A stretch of 64,000 bases of DNA from Burkholderiales bacterium (lineage in GTDB: Bacteria > Pseudomonadota > Gammaproteobacteria > Burkholderiales > SG8-41): positions 77,596-141,595 of the forward strand of contig JAIEPF010000016.1 of assembly GCA_019749945.1 (NCBI GenBank), given 5' to 3'. The position numbers and the translations under genes were made by a program. Of this stretch, positions 46,092-55,793 are shown piece by piece. Position 1 is the stretch's first letter; each line of letters begins with the position of its first letter. The notes under the pieces are model-generated. The model made no database searches and was not told the origin of the DNA. It was given only the letters and a program-made list of their open reading frames with translations.

Positions 46092-47522
46092 ATGCTGCAA
46101 CGCCTATTCCCCCCGCTCCTGCTGCTGATCCTGCTGTGCATGCCGCGCGTGCTGGCGCAGGGATTGCCCGAGCTCGGCGATGCCTCCGCGGCAGCGATCA
46201 CGCCGGCGGACGAGCGTCGTCTCGGCGAAAGCATCATGCTCGAAATCCGCCGCGATCCCGCGTACCTGGATGATGCGGAGGTGGCGGACTACGCCAACAG
46301 CCTGGGCGCCCGGCTCACCGCGCGCAGCGACGCGGTGCGGCAGGAGTTTGAGTTTTTTGTGATACGCGATCCGCAGATCAACGCCTTTGCCCTGCCCGGC
46401 GGGTTCATCGGCATCAACACCGGGTTGCTGCTGGCTGCGCAGAGCGAGTCCGAGGTCGCCGGTGTTCTTGGCCACGAGGTCGCGCATGTCACGCAACGCC
46501 ATATTGCGCGGATGATTGGCCAGCAGAGTCAGAACCAGCTGCTGTCCATCGCCGCACTGGCGGTCGCCATACTTGCCGCGCGTTCCAACTCACAGATCGG
46601 CGAGGCCGCGGTGGCGTTCGGGCAGGCCGGCATCATGCAAAGCCAGCTGAACTTCTCCCGTGACAATGAACGCGAAGCAGACCGGATCGGATTGCAATTG
46701 CTGGATAGCGCAGGCCTGGATCCCCGGGGAATGGCGTTTTTTTTTGAGCGACTGCAGCGCGCCACGCGGATTTACGAAGGCGGCGCGCCGTCCTATCTGC
46801 GCACCCACCCGTTGACCTTCGAGCGGATTGCCGACATCCAGAATCGCATCGAAAACCTGCCCTACCGGCAAGTGCCTGACAGCCTTGATTTCCAATTGAT
46901 CCGTGCGAAGTTGCGCGCCGAAACCGGAACACCCCGGGATGCGGTGGCATTTTTCGAGGCGAGTTTCAACGAGCGAAAATTCCTGTCGGAAACGGCCAGC
47001 CGTTACGGGCTGGTTGCCAGCCTGATCCGTGCCCGCGATTTCGCCCGTGCCCGGACGGAAATTGTGCCGCTGCGCAAGACGGCCAACCCGATCATCGAAA
47101 CACTGGCCTGCCAGCTGGTAGACGCAGCAGGAGACGCTGCGAATGCGCTGAAATGTTATCAGGACGCCCGGCGCACCTATCCCGGCTATCGCGCGTTGTT
47201 TTATGGCCATGCCGAACAACTGTTGCGGGCGCGGCAACCGGCCACCGTGCTGCAGATGATCGACAGCCGCATGCAGACGCAGCCGTCCGATGCCCGGCTC
47301 TACCGGTTGCAGGCACAGGCTTACGCGGCGCAGGGCAACAGTCTGCAGCAGCATCGTGCCCAGGGGGAGGCTTACTTCAGAAGCGGACAACTGAGCCTGG
47401 CCGTTGAACAGATGCAGATTGCACTGAAGGCCGGCGGCGGGGATTTTTACCAACTCTCCGCGATTGAGGCGCGTCTGCGCGAGTTCCGCCGCTTGCTGCT
47501 TGAGCAGGAGCGCAAGCGCTGA
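46092..47522 (+). CDS. bepA: M48-family metalloprotease with TPR domain (BepA-like)
   Basis: The 476-residue protein has a signal peptide (about 1-22, ending VLAQG) and an M48 protease domain (about 40-270) with HEVAH at 128-132. The third zinc-ligand region is [11 protein letters not shown]-terminal TPR region (about 290-470) follows. BepA acts in the periplasm on stalled outer-membrane proteins such as LptD. The gene is divergent from moaC with only 36 bp between starts. Confidence 0.88.
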   Translation: MLQRLFPPLLLLILLCMPRVLAQGLPELGDASAAAITPADERRLGESIMLEIRRDPAYLDDAEVADYANSLGARLTARSDAVRQEFEFFVIRDPQINAFALPGGFIGINTGLLLAAQSESEVAGVLGHEVAHVTQRHIARMIGQQSQNQLLSIAALAVAILAARSNSQIGEAAVAFGQAGIMQSQLNFSRDNEREADRIGLQLLDSAGLDPRGMAFFFERLQRATRIYEGGAPSYLRTHPLTFERIADIQNRIENLPYRQVPDSLDFQLIRAKLRAETGTPRDAVAFFEASFNERKFLSETASRYGLVASLIRARDFARARTEIVPLRKTANPIIETLACQLVDAAGDAANALKCYQDARRTYPGYRALFYGHAEQLLRARQPATVLQMIDSRMQTQPSDARLYRLQAQAYAAQGNSLQQHRAQGEAYFRSGQLSLAVEQMQIALKAGGGDFYQLSAIEARLREFRRLLLEQERKR

Positions 47523-47588
47523 AGCGTCAACCGCCCGGCTGATTTTGTGTGCGCAGCGACTTTGCCGAATTAGTGATACTTTTGCCTG

Positions 47589-48932
47589 ATGAGCAACGAT
47601 ACCGTCACGGATACTGTTCCGCAGCCCGCCGAAACACGGCGGGTCGGCAAGTACGAAATCATCAAGGAACTGGGGCGCGGCGCAACCAGTGTCGTGTACA
47701 AGGCCTATGACCCGTTCCAGGACCGGGAGGTCGCGGTCAAGGTCGTGTTTCCCGAGGCACTGGGCGACCAGGAATACGGACAGCGCTACCGCAAACTTTT
47801 CGTGACCGAAGCTTCCCTCGCCGGCAAATTGTCCCATCCGCACATCGTGGCCATTTACGATGCGGTGGCCGAAGAGGAGGCCAGTTATATTGTGATGGAA
47901 TACGTGGATGGCACGACGCTTGAGCCGTATGCGCGGGTGGACCATCTGTTGCCGCTGTCCCGGGTGCTGGAAATCATCTACAAATGTGCGCGGGCGCTGG
48001 ACTATGCTGCGCGCGAAGGTGTCATTCACCGCGATATCAAGCCGGCGAACATCCTGCTGGCCGGAGAAACCGATATCAAGGTTTCGGACTTCGGCGCTGC
48101 GCTGAATGCGGCCAGCGACTCGACCCAGATCACCGGCATCGGTTCCCCGGCCTATATGTCCCCCGAGCAGGTCAGGGAGCAGCAGCTGACCTACCAGACG
48201 GATATTTTTTCACTGGGCGTGGTGTTTTACCAGCTGCTGACCGGGCGCCTGCCGTTTCTGGGCAACAACAACTACAGCATTATTTACCAGATCATCAATG
48301 TGGAACCTGCGCCGCCCAGCCGCTTTCGCAACGAAGTGACGCCGCAGATTGATGCCATTGTGTTGCGGATGCTGAAAAAAAACACGGCGGATCGTTATCA
48401 GACCTGGGGAGATCTGGCGGGAGACCTGGTTGATGTGCTGGGAGGCTCCCGCGCGAAGGCCCGGGATGGCATGCCTGAGGCCGAAAAATTCGACACCCTG
48501 CGCAAGCTTGAATTTTTCCGCAACTTCACCGATGTTGAACTGTGGGAAGTGCTGCGGCTGGCGAAATGGCACCGGCTGCCGCTGGATTCAGTGTTGATCC
48601 AGGAAGGCGATATCGGCTCATCTTTTTTCATTCTTGCCGGTGGCGAGGTTCAGGTGCGCAAGCAGGGCCGGTTGCTGACCGTGCTGAAAAGCGGCGAGTG
48701 TTTCGGGGAAATGGCCTATCTCGGCAAGCAGAAATTCCAGCGTTCTGCGAGCGTTGTTGCCACTACCGAGATCGTGGTTATAGAGATTCGTGCCGAGACC
48801 CTGCCACAGTCTTCCGAGCTCTGCCGTCATCATTTCAACGGCGCATTTCTGGAACTCCTGGTGGACCGCCTGGGCATGGCTAATCTGCGATTGTCGCAAT
48901 TGCTCGCAGAAAAAAATATCAGCGTTTTTTGA
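47589..48932 (+). CDS. Ser/Thr protein kinase fused to a cyclic-nucleotide-binding domain
   Basis: The 447-residue soluble protein has a complete kinase domain (about 18-275: GRGATSVVYKAYD, K51, HRDIKPAN with D149, DFG with D167) and a C-terminal cNMP-binding domain (about 305-430). The phosphate-binding cassette FGEMAYLGKQKFQRSASVV has E374 and R385, so nucleotide binding is plausible. The layout mirrors eukaryotic PKG (cNMP control of a kinase) but in the reverse order. No TM segment is seen. It lies 66 bp after the protease gene. Upstream input could be cAMP from the CHASE2 cyclase 22 kb away (inference). Confidence 0.9.
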   Translation: MSNDTVTDTVPQPAETRRVGKYEIIKELGRGATSVVYKAYDPFQDREVAVKVVFPEALGDQEYGQRYRKLFVTEASLAGKLSHPHIVAIYDAVAEEEASYIVMEYVDGTTLEPYARVDHLLPLSRVLEIIYKCARALDYAAREGVIHRDIKPANILLAGETDIKVSDFGAALNAASDSTQITGIGSPAYMSPEQVREQQLTYQTDIFSLGVVFYQLLTGRLPFLGNNNYSIIYQIINVEPAPPSRFRNEVTPQIDAIVLRMLKKNTADRYQTWGDLAGDLVDVLGGSRAKARDGMPEAEKFDTLRKLEFFRNFTDVELWEVLRLAKWHRLPLDSVLIQEGDIGSSFFILAGGEVQVRKQGRLLTVLKSGECFGEMAYLGKQKFQRSASVVATTEIVVIEIRAETLPQSSELCRHHFNGAFLELLVDRLGMANLRLSQLLAEKNISVF

Positions 48933-49114
48933 TGTGTCGGGAGCCGGGGGGCTTCACGATTCAGGTCCAGCGCATGGTGGCCCTGCGGCGAGCGTGACCT
49001 GCCGGCAAACAGATTCCCGATTCCGGGGCCATCTGCAGCAAGCCTATAATGCGAAGGTGCAAATCCACGGCATACCGATTTTATTGTGGTGATCATTTGG
49101 AGGATGAAGCCGAA

Positions 49115-49342
49115 ATGCAATTTGACAAGGAACTTGATGCGCGCGGACTGAATTGCCCGCTGCCGATACTGCGCACGAAAAAAGCACTGACCGACATGAC
49201 CGCAGGCCAGGTGCTGAAGATCATGGCCACCGATGCCGGTTCGGTGAAGGACTTCCAGGCCTTCGCGCGACAGACGGGCAATGACCTGCTGTCCTCGGAG
49301 ACCGTGGAAAAGGAATTCATTTTTTTCATGAAAAAGAAATAA
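49115..49342 (+). CDS. tusA: TusA-family sulfurtransferase
   Basis: The 75-residue protein has the CPxP motif (C14-P15-L16-P17) in LDARGLNCPLPILRTKKAL. TusA-like proteins carry persulfide sulfur for tRNA thiolation, molybdenum cofactor or sulfur oxidation. TGGAGG at 49098-49103 gives the ribosome site with a slightly long spacing. A TATAAT at 49045-49050 may be its -10. The FecR gene starts 3 bp after the stop. Confidence 0.92.
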   Translation: MQFDKELDARGLNCPLPILRTKKALTDMTAGQVLKIMATDAGSVKDFQAFARQTGNDLLSSETVEKEFIFFMKKK

Positions 49343-49345
49343 GGT

Positions 49346-50044
49346 ATGCCGCGTCGTTCGACGGCAACGGTTTTCCGCCCGGGTCGCCGCAGCTGGCTGC
49401 GCGGCGCAACGGCGGCGGCGATGGCTGCCGGGATGTTGCAGTTACGCAGCGCACTGGCCGCGGGCAGCCTGCCGCCGGGTGTGGCGCAGATCAAGGGTGA
49501 TGTACGTATCAACGGCAAGCCCGCGGAGCGCGGACAACGGGTCGTGCAGGGGGACGTGATTGTCACCGGCAGCAACGGTGAACTGGTGTTTGTCACCGAG
49601 CGCGACGCCTTTCTGGTGCGCGCCAACAGCCGCATCGAATTCGGATCCGCCGCCGCCCGTGGTGCAGCGACGGTGCTGCGGGTGCTGACCGGCGCACTGC
49701 TGTCGGTTTTCGAATCCGGCGCGCGCCGTGAAATCCACACCACCACCGCGACCATCGGCATTCGCGGCACCGGCATTTACATCGAAATCGAAGCGCAGCG
49801 GACTTATGCCTGCACCTGTTACGGCGAGGCGGTGCTGACTCCGGTTGATGATCCGGCGGCGGCGGAAACCGTGCGCACCAAGCGCCACGACCAGCCGCGT
49901 TATATTTACGGCAAAGGCATGCCGCAGATGATGGAGGCGGCGCCGGTGGTTAATCACACCGATGCCGAACTGCAGATGCTGGAGGCTCTGGTCGGCAGGA
50001 AAGTGCCTTTCGAGCCCGGCACTTACCAGGGTCGGGAGAAATAA
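49346..50044 (+). CDS. FecR-domain protein
   Basis: The 232-residue protein has a Tat-like signal (GRRSWLRGATAAAMAAG, about 13-30) and a FecR domain (about 45-140: GDVRINGKPAERGQRVVQGD ... TIGIRGTGIY). FecR domains usually sit in periplasmic parts of anti-sigma regulators, but no sigma factor or TM segment accompanies it here. It is likely a periplasmic protein of unknown role, co-transcribed with tusA (3-bp gap). Confidence 0.8.
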   Translation: MPRRSTATVFRPGRRSWLRGATAAAMAAGMLQLRSALAAGSLPPGVAQIKGDVRINGKPAERGQRVVQGDVIVTGSNGELVFVTERDAFLVRANSRIEFGSAAARGAATVLRVLTGALLSVFESGARREIHTTTATIGIRGTGIYIEIEAQRTYACTCYGEAVLTPVDDPAAAETVRTKRHDQPRYIYGKGMPQMMEAAPVVNHTDAELQMLEALVGRKVPFEPGTYQGREK

Positions 50045-50046
50045 AT

Positions 50047-50640
50047 TCAGGCCCGATCCGGTGAACTGAAGACCACCGCAACAACGCGCCGCAGGCCGCG
50101 CCACAGTTTCGGCAGCAGCCATATTGCGGCCACCACAAACAGCACCAGCAAGCCGAGAAACAGCAGCGGATACTGCAGCGCCATCCACAACGCGCCCAGT
50201 GATACCGCGTCTTCGGTAAACGAGGCGGTCCAGTTGCTGAACGGTTCCGGTGAGGTATTGATCAGCGCGCGACTGCCTGCCTTGGTGAAATGCGCACCTG
50301 CAGCGACCGTGCCGCCGAGCAGTCCCGCGGCCAGCGCCAGTCCGGGGTCGCCGCCGGCAACCGCGCCGGCAGCGAGCAAAGCGCCACCGGGTATACGAAT
50401 GAAGGTGTGGACGGCATCCCACAAGGTGTCCACCCCGGGAATTTTGTCGGCGAAAAATTCGGTCAGAAACAGCAGTCCCGAAATCGCCAGCACCCAGGGG
50501 TGCGCCAGCATGTCGAGTTGTCCGGGCAGCGTGTAGATGCCGCTGCGATGCATCGACCCGAGAAAAAACAGCACGGCATAAAAACGCAGGCCGCTGGTCC
50601 AGCCCAGTCCGGTAATCAAAGCCAGTGTCAGTGCGTCCAT
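50047..50640 (-). CDS. DUF4126-family membrane protein
   Basis: The 197-residue protein has about five hydrophobic segments and the family pattern: start MDALTLALITGLGWTSGLR, then ALAAGLLGGTVAAGAHFTKAGSRALIN. Function is unknown. It is convergent with the FecR gene (2 bp between stops). Confidence 0.75.
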   Translation of the reverse strand: MDALTLALITGLGWTSGLRFYAVLFFLGSMHRSGIYTLPGQLDMLAHPWVLAISGLLFLTEFFADKIPGVDTLWDAVHTFIRIPGGALLAAGAVAGGDPGLALAAGLLGGTVAAGAHFTKAGSRALINTSPEPFSNWTASFTEDAVSLGALWMALQYPLLFLGLLVLFVVAAIWLLPKLWRGLRRVVAVVFSSPDRA

Positions 50641-50670
50641 CCGGGCAGTCTAGCTTGCGCCCGGAAAGTG

Positions 50671-50706
50671 TTCATAAGTATTTGTTTTTATTGAATTATT
50701 TTAAGG
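50671..50706 (+). repeat. AT-rich intergenic element, copy d
   Basis: TTCATAAGTATTTGTTTTTA and an AT-rich tail match the recurrent element. It spans the gap between the DUF4126 gene and the end of the MFS gene, overlapping the last MFS codons. Confidence 0.5.
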
Positions 50707-51938
50707 CGCTGGTAAATCGGCCGGAGGTGGGCACGCAAGGCCGGCATGCGCCGCCACAGCAGCAGCGCGGCGATGGTGCAAAAGCCGCCGCCGATGGCCA
50801 GCGTTTTCGGTGCGCCGATGACTTCGGCGAGGGCGCCGCCGGCGAGGCTGCCCAGTGGATACATGCCGAGAAAAGCCATCGAAAAAATGCCCATGACGCG
50901 TCCGCGCATGCGGTCGTCAACGATGGTCTGCAGCATCGTGCTGACCGACATGCCGTTGACGACGATGCCGAAGCCGGTAAACGCCAGTGCGACCAGTGAA
51001 AGCGGCAGCCACGACGACAGTGCGAACACCAGCATGCCGAGTCCGGAAGCCAGAGAAGCTGCGGTGATCCAGCGCGTCAACCCGCGCACGTCGCGGCGCG
51101 AGGCCAGCGCCAGCATGCCGATGACACCACCGCAGCCCGCGGCGCCGATCAGGAAGCCGAGCATGCCGGCGCCGCCGCTGTAGACCTCGACGGCAAAGAT
51201 CGGCATCAGTGTCTGATAGGGCGTGACCATGAAACTGATGGTCGCCACCATCGGCAGCAGCCAGCGCGCCGGGATCAGCTCCCAGGCATAACGCGCACCC
51301 TCGGTGAGTTGCTGCCAGGGGGAAGCCGTGATGGTTTTGCGCTGGTAGGGCGCAATGGTCATCGCCAGTACCATGGCGACGATGACCACCTTGCTCAGCG
51401 TGTTCACCACAAAGCAGAAGGCTTCGGTGGATACCGTAAGCAGCAGACCGGCCACAGTGGGGCCGATCATGCGGCCGGCGTTCTGCATCAGCGCATTCAT
51501 CGCGATCGCGCTGGGCAGGTCCTCCTTCGCCGTCACCATTTCGGTGGTGAAGGTGAGGCGGATCGGTGTGTCGATGGCGTTGATGATGCCGAGCAGCAGT
51601 GCCATGACGATGATGTGCCAGACCTCGATCAGGCCGGCGTAGGCGAGTATCGCCAGCAGCAGCGGCGGTACCGCGGACAGGATCTGCGTGAGCAGCAGCA
51701 GTTTGTAGCGGTCGAAGCGGTCGGCCCACAGTCCGCCGAAGGGCGCGAAGACGAGAATGGCGATCTGCCCGGCGAAACCGGTGACGCCGAGCAGCCACGC
51801 CGATTCGGTCATCCGGTAAACCAGCCAGGCCATGGCAATCTGCTGGATCCAGTTGCCGATGATCGACAGCGACTGGCCGACAAAAAACAGCCGGTAATTG
51901 CGGTAACCCAGCGCGCGCAGCGAGTGGCGGAAATCCAT
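50688..51938 (-). CDS. MFS transporter (EntS/MFS_3-like exporter)
   Basis: The 416-residue protein has about 12 membrane spans. It starts MDFRHSLRALGYRNYRLFFVGQSLS and carries the MFS loop FAPFGGLWADRFDRYK between TM2 and TM3. It resembles the EntS/MFS_3 group of exporters; the substrate is unknown. The start at 51938 is chosen over a longer frame that overlaps valS. It follows valS by 28 bp on the same strand. The last codons run into the AT-rich element copy d. Confidence 0.85.
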   Translation of the reverse strand: MDFRHSLRALGYRNYRLFFVGQSLSIIGNWIQQIAMAWLVYRMTESAWLLGVTGFAGQIAILVFAPFGGLWADRFDRYKLLLLTQILSAVPPLLLAILAYAGLIEVWHIIVMALLLGIINAIDTPIRLTFTTEMVTAKEDLPSAIAMNALMQNAGRMIGPTVAGLLLTVSTEAFCFVVNTLSKVVIVAMVLAMTIAPYQRKTITASPWQQLTEGARYAWELIPARWLLPMVATISFMVTPYQTLMPIFAVEVYSGGAGMLGFLIGAAGCGGVIGMLALASRRDVRGLTRWITAASLASGLGMLVFALSSWLPLSLVALAFTGFGIVVNGMSVSTMLQTIVDDRMRGRVMGIFSMAFLGMYPLGSLAGGALAEVIGAPKTLAIGGGFCTIAALLLWRRMPALRAHLRPIYQRLKIIQ

Positions 51939-51966
51939 CGTGCAGCGCTGTGTTGCTGACGCGCGC

Positions 51967-54900
51967 TCAGCCGCCGAGTTTGGCGAGCTGGGCGCGCATC
52001 TGCTCGAGCGTGGCCGAAAAGCGGGCCAGGCGTTCCTTTTCCTGGGCGACCACCAGCGGCGGCGCCTTGGCGACAAAACTTTCGTTGGCGAGTTTGGCCC
52101 GGGCCTTGGTGGTTTCGCCGTCCAGCCGGGCGATTTCCTTGGTCAGGCGTTCGCGTTCGGCGGCAACGTCGATTTCCACTTTCAGCATCAGCTTGAAGTC
52201 GCCGACGATGGACACCGGTGCGTCTTCATCCGGCAGGGTGTTGACGACCATGACTTCGGAAAGACGGGCCAGGTACATCAGATAGGGCGTGACGGCGCGC
52301 AATTGCGCCGCGTCACCCTGGGCCAGCAGCGGCAGTTTCTGCGACGGCGCCACGTTCATTTCACCGCGCAGGGTGCGACAGGCCGACACCAGCTGCTTCA
52401 GCAGGACGATGTGCCGTTCGGCGGCCTCGTCGATTTTCGCGGCTTCGGGTTGCGGGTATTTCTGCAGCATGATGCTGGCGCCGCTTTTGCCGGCGAGCGG
52501 TGCCACCTTCTGCCACAGCTCCTCGGTGATGAACGGGATCACCGGATGCGCCAGGCGCAGGATGGTTTCGAGTACACGCACCAGCGTGCGGCGCGTGCCG
52601 CGGTTTTGCGCTTCACTGCCGCCGGCGAGCTGCACCTTGGCCAATTCGAGGTACCAGTCGCAGTATTCGTCCCATACCAGCTCGTAGATGGTGCGCGCGA
52701 GATTGTCAAAACGGTATTCGCGGTAGGCCTGCTGTGCTTCGGCTTCGGCGCGCTGCAACCGGCTGATCAGCCAGCGGTCCGCAGTCGTGAGTTCAACCGG
52801 CGCATCGGCATCGAGGCCGCTGTCGTTCAACCCGGTATCTTTGCCCTCACAGTTCATCATCACGAAGCGCGTGGCATTCCACAGCTTGTTGCAGAAATTG
52901 CGGTAACCCTCGCAGCGTTTCTGGTCGAACTTGATGTCGCGACCGAGGCTGGCGAGGCTGGCGAAAGTGAAACGCAGTGCGTCGGTGCCGTAGGCGGGTA
53001 TACCGTCGGGGAATTCGGCGCGGGTGCGTTTGGCGATGCTCTCGGCCTGTTTCGGATTCATCAGGCCGGCGGTGCGTTTGGCGATCAGCGCATCGATGCC
53101 GATGCCGTCGATCAGGTCCAGCGGGTCCAAGGTGTTGCCCTTGGACTTGGACATTTTCTGGCCTTCGGCGTCGCGCACCAGGCCGTGCACATAAACATGG
53201 TGAAACGGCACCTTGCCGGTCATGTACTTGGTGATCATCACCATGCGCGCGACCCAGAAGAAAATGATGTCGAAACCGGTGACCAGCACTGACGAAGGCA
53301 GGTAGAGATCGAGTGCCGGGTTCGATTTCGCCGGCCATTCCGGGGTCCAGTCGAGCGTGGAGAAACACCACAGCTGCGACGAGAACCAGGTGTCGAGCAC
53401 ATCGGGATCCTGCCGTAGCGGTTTGCCGCCCGACTGGCGCAGAGCTTCGGCTTCATCATGGGCGACGTAGATATTGCCGGCATCGTCATGCCAGGCCGGC
53501 ACCCGGTGGCCCCACCACAGCTGGCGCGAGATGCACCAGTCCTGGATGTTGTTGAGCCAGTGGTTGTAGGTGTTGATCCACTGCTCGGGGAACAGTTTGA
53601 CTTCACCGCTGGCCACGGCGTCGAGGCCGAGTTTGGCCAGCGGCTCCATTTTGACAAACCACTGGCTGGTCAGCATCGGCTCGATGACAACGCCGGTGCG
53701 GTCGCCGCGCGGCACCACCATGCGGTGCGGCTTTTCCGATTCGAGCAGGCCCTGGGCCTTGAGGTCGGCGATGATGGCGTCGCGCGCGACATAGCGGTCA
53801 AGGCCGCGATATTTTTCCGGGGCGCTGTCATTGATCGCCGCATCGAGCGTGAATATGTTCAGCTGCGGCAGCTTGTGGCGCAGGCCGACCTGGTAGTCGT
53901 TGAAATCGTGGGCGGGCGTGATCTTCACGCAGCCGGTGCCGAAGGCCTTGTCGACGTATTCATCGGCGATGATCGGGATGGTGCGTCCGGTCAGCGGCAG
54001 CATCACCTGGCGGCCGATCATTGCGCGGTAACGTTCGTCCTCCGGATGCACCGCGACTGCGGCGTCACCGAGCAGGGTTTCCGGGCGGGTGGTGGCGACG
54101 GTGAGATGGCCGCTGCCGTCGGCCAGCGGATAACGGATCTGCCACAGCTTGCCGTCTTCTTCCTCCGACTGTACTTCGAGGTCGGAAATTACCGTGTGCA
54201 GCACCGGGTCCCAGTTCGACAGGCGCAGGCCGCGATAGATCAGGCCATCGCGGTAGAGTTTGACGAAGGTGTGGGTGACGAGTTTGGCCAGTGGCTCGTC
54301 CATGGTGAAACGTTCGCGTTCCCAGTCACAGGAGGCGCCGAGGCGGCGCATCTGGCGTGTGATGGTCGATCCGGACTGTTCTTTCCATGCCCAGACTTTT
54401 TTGATGAATTCGTCGCGGCCCAGCGCGTTGCGGGACTGGCCTTGTTGCTCCAGCTGGCGGGTCACCACCATTTCGGTGGCGATGCCGGCGTGGTCGGTGC
54501 CGGGCTGCCACAGCGTGTTGTCGCCGCTCATGCGGTGATAACGCGTCAGGCCATCCATGATGGTCTGGTTGAAGGCGTGGCCCATGTGCAACACGCCGGT
54601 GACGTTCGGCGGCGGCAGCTGGATGCAGTAGGCCTTGGTATTGGTCTGGTCGAGTCCGGCCTTGAAGTAGCCGCTTTTTTCCCATAGCGGATACCAGCGC
54701 GACTCGATGGTCGCCGGTTCAAAACTTTTCGGGAGTTCCATGTGTGGTGTTGCCGGAGGGGGTGCGGGAGCGTTCGCGATTATACCGGAGGAGGTTTGTT
54801 GTCCCTCCGCCGTGGGCGCCTGCAGTTGTCTGAGTTGCGCCTGCAGGGTTTCCGCGACCGTCGTCCGCACCAGTTCGGCGATGCCGGATTGCAGCTCGCC

Positions 54901-55275
54901 GGTCACGCGTGACAGGGCCTGTTCCAGCGCGGCGCCGATTTCCGGCAGATAACGTTCCTCCACGACTTTGGCGATCTGGTCGTTGAGTCCGCGTTTGATC
55001 CGGAGATGGACTGCGTGTTCGATGTTCTGGGCCTGTACGCGGGAGATAACAGGTGAGGCTGCGGGCCCGTCGGTTGCGCGCGGCGGATCCGGCCGCGGTT
55101 CCGCGCGGGGCAGCACTTCGCCTTCGATGACAATGTCGGTCAGGGTCGGAATTTCCGCGCCGGGATCGGTTGCGGCGGGCGCGGCAGCAGGTGCTTGGCG
55201 ATGCCGCTGCAGCAGGGCATCGGCACGCTGCAGCACGTCGTCGGCGTTGTCGCCTGGGGGAGGGGTATCGGCCAT
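51967..55275 (-). CDS. valS: Valyl-tRNA synthetase with N-terminal extension
   Basis: The catalytic part matches bacterial Val[23 protein letters not shown] (from 54741), the HIGH-type motif [12 protein letters not shown], the class I KMSKS motif, an anticodon-binding domain and a C-terminal coiled-coil arm. From ATG 54741 it is 924 residues, the normal length. The same frame is open without a stop for about 180 more codons upstream (ATG 55275, MADTPPPG). This part holds a Pro/Ala-rich segment and an amphipathic helix (about 100-160). A TATAAT-like box lies inside it, so the standard protein may start at 54741 with the upstream region a separate or fused product. Both readings are kept; the synthetase itself is certain. 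Confidence 0.85.
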   Translation of the reverse strand: MADTPPPGDNADDVLQRADALLQRHRQAPAAAPAATDPGAEIPTLTDIVIEGEVLPRAEPRPDPPRATDGPAASPVISRVQAQNIEHAVHLRIKRGLNDQIAKVVEERYLPEIGAALEQALSRVTGELQSGIAELVRTTVAETLQAQLRQLQAPTAEGQQTSSGIIANAPAPPPATPHMELPKSFEPATIESRWYPLWEKSGYFKAGLDQTNTKAYCIQLPPPNVTGVLHMGHAFNQTIMDGLTRYHRMSGDNTLWQPGTDHAGIATEMVVTRQLEQQGQSRNALGRDEFIKKVWAWKEQSGSTITRQMRRLGASCDWERERFTMDEPLAKLVTHTFVKLYRDGLIYRGLRLSNWDPVLHTVISDLEVQSEEEDGKLWQIRYPLADGSGHLTVATTRPETLLGDAAVAVHPEDERYRAMIGRQVMLPLTGRTIPIIADEYVDKAFGTGCVKITPAHDFNDYQVGLRHKLPQLNIFTLDAAINDSAPEKYRGLDRYVARDAIIADLKAQGLLESEKPHRMVVPRGDRTGVVIEPMLTSQWFVKMEPLAKLGLDAVASGEVKLFPEQWINTYNHWLNNIQDWCISRQLWWGHRVPAWHDDAGNIYVAHDEAEALRQSGGKPLRQDPDVLDTWFSSQLWCFSTLDWTPEWPAKSNPALDLYLPSSVLVTGFDIIFFWVARMVMITKYMTGKVPFHHVYVHGLVRDAEGQKMSKSKGNTLDPLDLIDGIGIDALIAKRTAGLMNPKQAESIAKRTRAEFPDGIPAYGTDALRFTFASLASLGRDIKFDQKRCEGYRNFCNKLWNATRFVMMNCEGKDTGLNDSGLDADAPVELTTADRWLISRLQRAEAEAQQAYREYRFDNLARTIYELVWDEYCDWYLELAKVQLAGGSEAQNRGTRRTLVRVLETILRLAHPVIPFITEELWQKVAPLAGKSGASIMLQKYPQPEAAKIDEAAERHIVLLKQLVSACRTLRGEMNVAPSQKLPLLAQGDAAQLRAVTPYLMYLARLSEVMVVNTLPDEDAPVSIVGDFKLMLKVEIDVAAERERLTKEIARLDGETTKARAKLANESFVAKAPPLVVAQEKERLARFSATLEQMRAQLAKLGG

Positions 55276-55346
55276 GGGTGCGCTGATGGTAACGGACGGG
55301 CGGTGTTGCACTCAACCCGTGCCGCGGCGCCCGGCCTCTCCCGTCA

Positions 55347-55775
55347 TTAAGAGGATGCGCCCGACAGGTCGTGGGTGCGGATGGTGTAACCGCGGTCGCG
55401 GTAGAACTTGTAGCGGCTGCGGGCCTGGACCCGGTCAGCATCATCGCGGGTGACGATTTCCGCCAGGCGCTGGTAGCGGCTGAAAAAAGCCGGCCATTCG
55501 CTGTGCAGGTTGATCAGCATTTCATCGTGCAGATGCGTCTCGCCGCTGCTGTCGATCAGCACCGGCGTGACGGCGGCCAGTTTGTCGTCCGGCGCGCAGT
55601 GCGGCAGGAAGCCGGTGGCCGGCACCGTCCACAGCAGCCGGTCGAGGCGCGACGCGGTGTCGTGATCCGGGCAGTACAGGGTCACGCGCAGGCCGTGACT
55701 GCGCGCCTTCGCCGTCAGCCGGCACGCGGTATGCAGCCGGTCGCCGGCCTGGGTGTAAAAATCGATCTGCGTCAT
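55347..55775 (-). CDS. holC: DNA polymerase III chi subunit
   Basis: The 142-residue protein has the HolC pattern: IDFYTQAGDRLHTACRLTAKA at the start and the RSRYKFYRDRGYTIRTHDL end. It links the clamp-loader (psi) to SSB. It follows pepA by 18 bp and precedes valS, the standard pepA-holC-valS order. Confidence 0.92.
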   Translation of the reverse strand: MTQIDFYTQAGDRLHTACRLTAKARSHGLRVTLYCPDHDTASRLDRLLWTVPATGFLPHCAPDDKLAAVTPVLIDSSGETHLHDEMLINLHSEWPAFFSRYQRLAEIVTRDDADRVQARSRYKFYRDRGYTIRTHDLSGASS

Positions 55776-55793
55776 CGACGGAGTTGCTGCAGA

